A stretch of DNA of 8,336 nt from JBCCRH01 sp039208045 (lineage in GTDB: Bacteria; Bacteroidota; Bacteroidia; Chitinophagales; Saprospiraceae): NCBI GenBank assembly GCA_039208045.1, contig JBCCRH010000279.1:1-8336 (forward strand), in the 5' to 3' direction. Both the position numbers and the translations under genes were made by a program. Below are positions 6,418 to 8,336 of the stretch, piece by piece. The notes under the pieces are model-generated. The model saw only the letters and a list, made by a program, of their open reading frames with translations. It was not told where the DNA came from and ran no database searches. Every line of letters begins with the position of its first letter. Position 1 is the stretch's first letter.

Positions 6418-6503
6418 TCGTTCAGACAACGCCTACTATCGCTTACTCGGCCTGGCTCACCCCAAGAGTAAAAACCTTCTTAAAGCTCAAATACTACTAC
6501 CTA

Positions 6504-7310
6504 ATGATTCAATATAAAACCTTCTTACTTACCGGTGCAGCCAATGGCATTGGCCGAAAATTAGCTGAGGGCTTGGCCCAAAAGGGAGCGCGCCTCCTAT
6601 TGGTAGATATTGATCTGGAGGGGTTACACCAGGCATTTAGCGAAAGCGATACGCTACTGCTCCGCCAACTTGATGTGACCCAGGAAGCAGACTGGGAAAG
6701 GGTGTTGCAAGAAACAGTGGAGCGCTTTGGGCAGTTGGACTATTGTGTAAATAATGCGGGTGTGATCATGCCCGGTTTTCTCACCGAAACACCTCTTGAA
6801 CATATCGATTTTCATCTAAATGTCAACGCCAAGGGCGTGATGCTAGGCACGATGCTAGCTGCTCGTATGATGGTACTACAAGGGCAAGGGCACATCATTA
6901 ATATCGCTTCTTTGGCGGGAATAGCGCCTATTCAGGGTATTAGTTTGTATTCCGCTTCTAAATTTGCGGTACGCGGGTTTGGTATAGCGGCTCATTATGA
7001 ACTAGCAGCACAGGGCATTCACGTAAGTGTCATCTGCCCCGATTTGGTGGATACCGCGATGCTCACTACTCAACTGCAATACCCAGAAGAGAGTGCGATG
7101 TCTTTTTCGGGCGCTGCTCAAGCACTGCAAGTGGAGGATGTGGAACGTGCTTTTTATAGAGTACTACAAAAACGACCTATTGAGTATTGTCTTCCAAGAA
7201 GTAGAGGTTGGCTGGCCAAAGTAGGGAATGCCTTTCCTGGCCTTGGTGCCTTGCTGGTGAAGCGCTTGCAGCGCAAGGGGTTGCGCCGAGCGCGGGAGTG
7301 GGGCGCTTAG
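6504..7310 (+). CDS. Short-chain dehydrogenase/reductase (SDR family)
   Basis: A 268-residue classical SDR with a single Rossmann domain. The cofactor loop is TGAANGIG (10-17). D35 at the end of the second strand (LLLVDID) suggests NAD(H) rather than NADP(H). D57-V58, NNAG (83-86), and the catalytic tetrad N108, S136 (IINIASLAG), Y149 and K153 (YSASK) are all intact, so it should be active. The substrate loop after VICPDLVDTAM (about 183-215) does not point to a known substrate. The C-terminal extension from about 235 is basic and rich in Leu and Arg (VKRLQRKGLRRAREWG), which may contact membranes or a partner; that is inference. It is preceded by a 191-bp repeat-rich gap and followed 67 bp later by the small antitoxin-like gene, so it is likely its own transcription unit. 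The reaction is an NAD-dependent oxidoreduction of an alcohol or carbonyl of unknown identity. Confidence 0.95.
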   Translation: MIQYKTFLLTGAANGIGRKLAEGLAQKGARLLLVDIDLEGLHQAFSESDTLLLRQLDVTQEADWERVLQETVERFGQLDYCVNNAGVIMPGFLTETPLEHIDFHLNVNAKGVMLGTMLAARMMVLQGQGHIINIASLAGIAPIQGISLYSASKFAVRGFGIAAHYELAAQGIHVSVICPDLVDTAMLTTQLQYPEESAMSFSGAAQALQVEDVERAFYRVLQKRPIEYCLPRSRGWLAKVGNAFPGLGALLVKRLQRKGLRRAREWGA

Positions 7311-7377
7311 GGCGGTGGCACAACGCTTGCGCTTGATTAAAAAAGTAGTATTTTTATGGATAACCATATTTGTTAGT

Positions 7378-7599
7378 ATGTCAGAAATTATTCAACCACT
7401 ATCCAATACGCAACTTGAATTATTGAAGGCTTTCAATCATCAACTCGATGATGATGAACTGCTGAAGCTAAAAGAAATCCTGGCTCAGTACTTTGCTCAG
7501 CGGGCCATTAAATTAGCCAACACTGCCTGGAATGAAAATGGTTGGACCGCTTCAGATGAAGAGCGGTTGTTGAATACAAAAATGCGAAAGTCACATTAA
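7378..7599 (+). CDS. Small antitoxin-like protein (PIN-toxin partner type), orphan
   Basis: A 73-residue protein from the ATG at 7378. A longer GTG start at 7315 would add 21 hydrophobic and basic residues that do not look like this family, so it was not used. The sequence LSNTQLELLKAFNHQLDDDELLKLKEILAQYFAQRA, followed by AWNENGWTASDEERLLN, resembles small hypothetical proteins of Bacteroidota and cyanobacteria. From memory, these are usually encoded directly upstream of PIN-domain (COG1569-like) toxins and are thought to be their antitoxins. It is mostly helical and acidic, with W51 and W56 in the conserved W-x-x-x-G-W region. No PIN gene follows: the next 164 bp are repeats and then a convergent gene. 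It may be an orphan or a remnant of a toxin-antitoxin pair. The family call is by pattern recognition only. Confidence 0.65.
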   Translation: MSEIIQPLSNTQLELLKAFNHQLDDDELLKLKEILAQYFAQRAIKLANTAWNENGWTASDEERLLNTKMRKSH

Positions 7600-7625
7600 G
7601 TTGATTGCTCCCAAAGTAGGAAGTG

Positions 7626-7739
7626 CCTAACGCGATGTTCGGATTGCAAATCCGAACGGCACGGCCCGCGTTTTTTTTAATCGGCAGAGGCCTTAACCGA
7701 ACGGCACGGCACACCCTAACGGCACGACCCGCGTTTTTT
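7626..7739. repeat. Tandem GC-rich repeat, one copy with and one without a hairpin insert
   Basis: CCTAACG at 7626-7632 and at 7715-7721 each lead into GCACGRCCCGCG plus a T-run (7659-7678 and 7722-7739). The first copy carries 26 extra bases (7633-7658), which hold the GTTCGGATT/AATCCGAAC hairpin; the second goes directly from CCTAACG to GCACGACCCGCG. A third fragment, CCGAACGGCACGGC, at 7697-7710 exactly repeats 7652-7665. The block fills the space between the antitoxin-like gene and the convergent FMN reductase gene. Confidence 0.75.
7629..7678 (+). terminator. Nested hairpin plus T8 after the antitoxin-like gene
   Basis: The outer stem AACGCG (7629-7634) pairs with CGCGTT (7667-7672). 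Inside, GTTCGGATT (7637-7645) pairs perfectly with AATCCGAAC (7649-7657) around GCA. Eight T follow (7671-7678), the first two being part of the outer stem. It is 29 bp after the stop codon and on the coding strand, so an intrinsic terminator role fits. Its layout mirrors 2009-2053. Confidence 0.6.
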
Positions 7740-7763
7740 CCCACCCACGCACAGTATACTTCC

Positions 7764-8330
7764 TTATTCTGCATTCACCTCTGACGTCTCCCCCACTAAT
7801 GCTTCCTCAAAGCTTGCCAGCGCTTGCTCGAACTTGGCTTTTAAGTCTGCATCCAGAATACCATTTTCTGGCGAAAAGTTCGTTTTAAAATGTGGCAAAG
7901 AAAAGCTAAAAATTGGGCAATTACTAGTAATGGTAAAGCGGTCGATGGCAGCTTGTAGCACCGTTTTGCCTCCTCTGCCACCAGGAGAAGTGGACAAGAG
8001 TAGCAGCGGCTTATCGAGCCATACACTCTTCTCGATGCGCGAAATCCAGTCGTAAATATTTTTGAAGGCGGCGGTGTAAGAGCTATTGTGCTCTGCGAAA
8101 GAGATGACGATGCCATCCGCTTCGCGGATATGCTGCTTGAACTGTTGGGCCAGGGCTGGGATGCCCTGCTCTTTCTCTTTATCGATGCTGTAGATGGGCA
8201 TCTCAAAATCATTCAGATCCAGTAGGGTCACTTCGGTATCGGCTACTTGGTGCGCAGCAAAAGTGGCAAAGGCTTTGTTGATGGATTGGCGACTACTGCT
8301 GGCGCCAAAGGCTAATATGTTCTTAGACAT
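7764..8330 (-). CDS. NAD(P)H-dependent FMN reductase, flavodoxin-like
   Basis: A 188-residue protein of the NADPH-dependent FMN reductase family (PF03358; azoreductase/ChrR-like), normal in length. The FMN phosphate loop is GASSSRQSIN (9-18). FAEHNSSYTAAFKNIYDWIS (78-97) corresponds to the family's 'PEYNxSxPxxLKNxIDW' segment, with Glu-His replacing the usual Glu-Tyr. STSPGGRGG (113-121) is the isoalloxazine-side loop. These place FMN binding with good confidence. Such enzymes reduce quinones, azo dyes, chromate or free flavin; the physiological substrate cannot be told from sequence. It is cytoplasmic with no signal peptide, and the C-terminus is acidic. The start at 8330 gives the expected MSKNILAFGASSS N-terminus. 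Its 3' end faces the antitoxin-like gene across the terminator-like repeat block; its promoter lies beyond the window. Confidence 0.95.
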   Translation of the reverse strand: MSKNILAFGASSSRQSINKAFATFAAHQVADTEVTLLDLNDFEMPIYSIDKEKEQGIPALAQQFKQHIREADGIVISFAEHNSSYTAAFKNIYDWISRIEKSVWLDKPLLLLSTSPGGRGGKTVLQAAIDRFTITSNCPIFSFSLPHFKTNFSPENGILDADLKAKFEQALASFEEALVGETSEVNAE

Positions 8331-8336
8331 GATCTA

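Noticed and set aside
7600..7763. Remnant of a PIN-domain toxin after the antitoxin-like gene
   Set aside because: No frame gives the expected N-terminal aspartate-containing strand or any PIN motif; the stretch is repeat sequence.
7508..7774. 88-codon minus-strand frame with repeated NAGRAVR peptides
   Set aside because: It overlaps two supported genes and translates the tandem terminator-like repeats.

Overview
The window looks like a chromosomal segment of a Gram-negative member of the Bacteroidota, most likely a Saprospiria-type marine or freshwater bacterium. This is inferred from gene content and style, not from a marker gene. The pointers are a LytTR response regulator, an outer-membrane beta-barrel protein and other exported proteins with short signal peptides ending in ...AQ, weak or absent Shine-Dalgarno sequences, and intergenic DNA packed with hairpin repeats. 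No rRNA, tRNA, CRISPR array or complete transposon is visible.

Layout. (1) 1-1096, minus: N-terminal 365 residues of a secreted, propeller-like repeat protein, cut by the window edge. (2) 1254-1997, plus: a LytTR response regulator, divergent from it. (3) 1998-2319: a 322-bp gap made almost entirely of inverted repeats, including a terminator-like nested hairpin and a 157-bp near-palindrome ending 29 bp before selO. (4) 2320-3762, plus: selO, protein adenylyltransferase. (5) 3794-3929: a 17-bp tandem array lying between convergent genes. (6) 3925-4173 and 4185-4883, minus: a two-gene unit with an outer-membrane beta-barrel protein first and a small single-pass membrane protein second. (7) 5068-6312, plus: an exported erythromycin-esterase-family protein, flanked on both sides by hairpins that share a 12-nt loop motif. 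(8) 6504-7310, plus: a short-chain dehydrogenase. (9) 7378-7599, plus: a 73-aa protein resembling the antitoxin partner of PIN toxins, with no toxin next to it. (10) 7600-7763: tandem GC-rich terminator-like repeats. (11) 7764-8330, minus: a flavodoxin-like NAD(P)H-dependent FMN reductase.

The genes do not form one pathway. Most look like independent housekeeping or stress-related units: SelO is linked to redox stress in other bacteria, and the FMN reductase and the dehydrogenase are redox enzymes. The clearest co-transcribed pair is the beta-barrel/small-membrane-protein unit.

The most unusual material is non-coding. There appear to be at least three short repeat families: the 157-bp palindrome, the GGATT-NCA-AATCC nested hairpins, and the CTRCGCTC hairpins with the related tandem array. 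I did not find a clear new multi-gene system. The strongest leads are these repeats and the orphan antitoxin-like gene.
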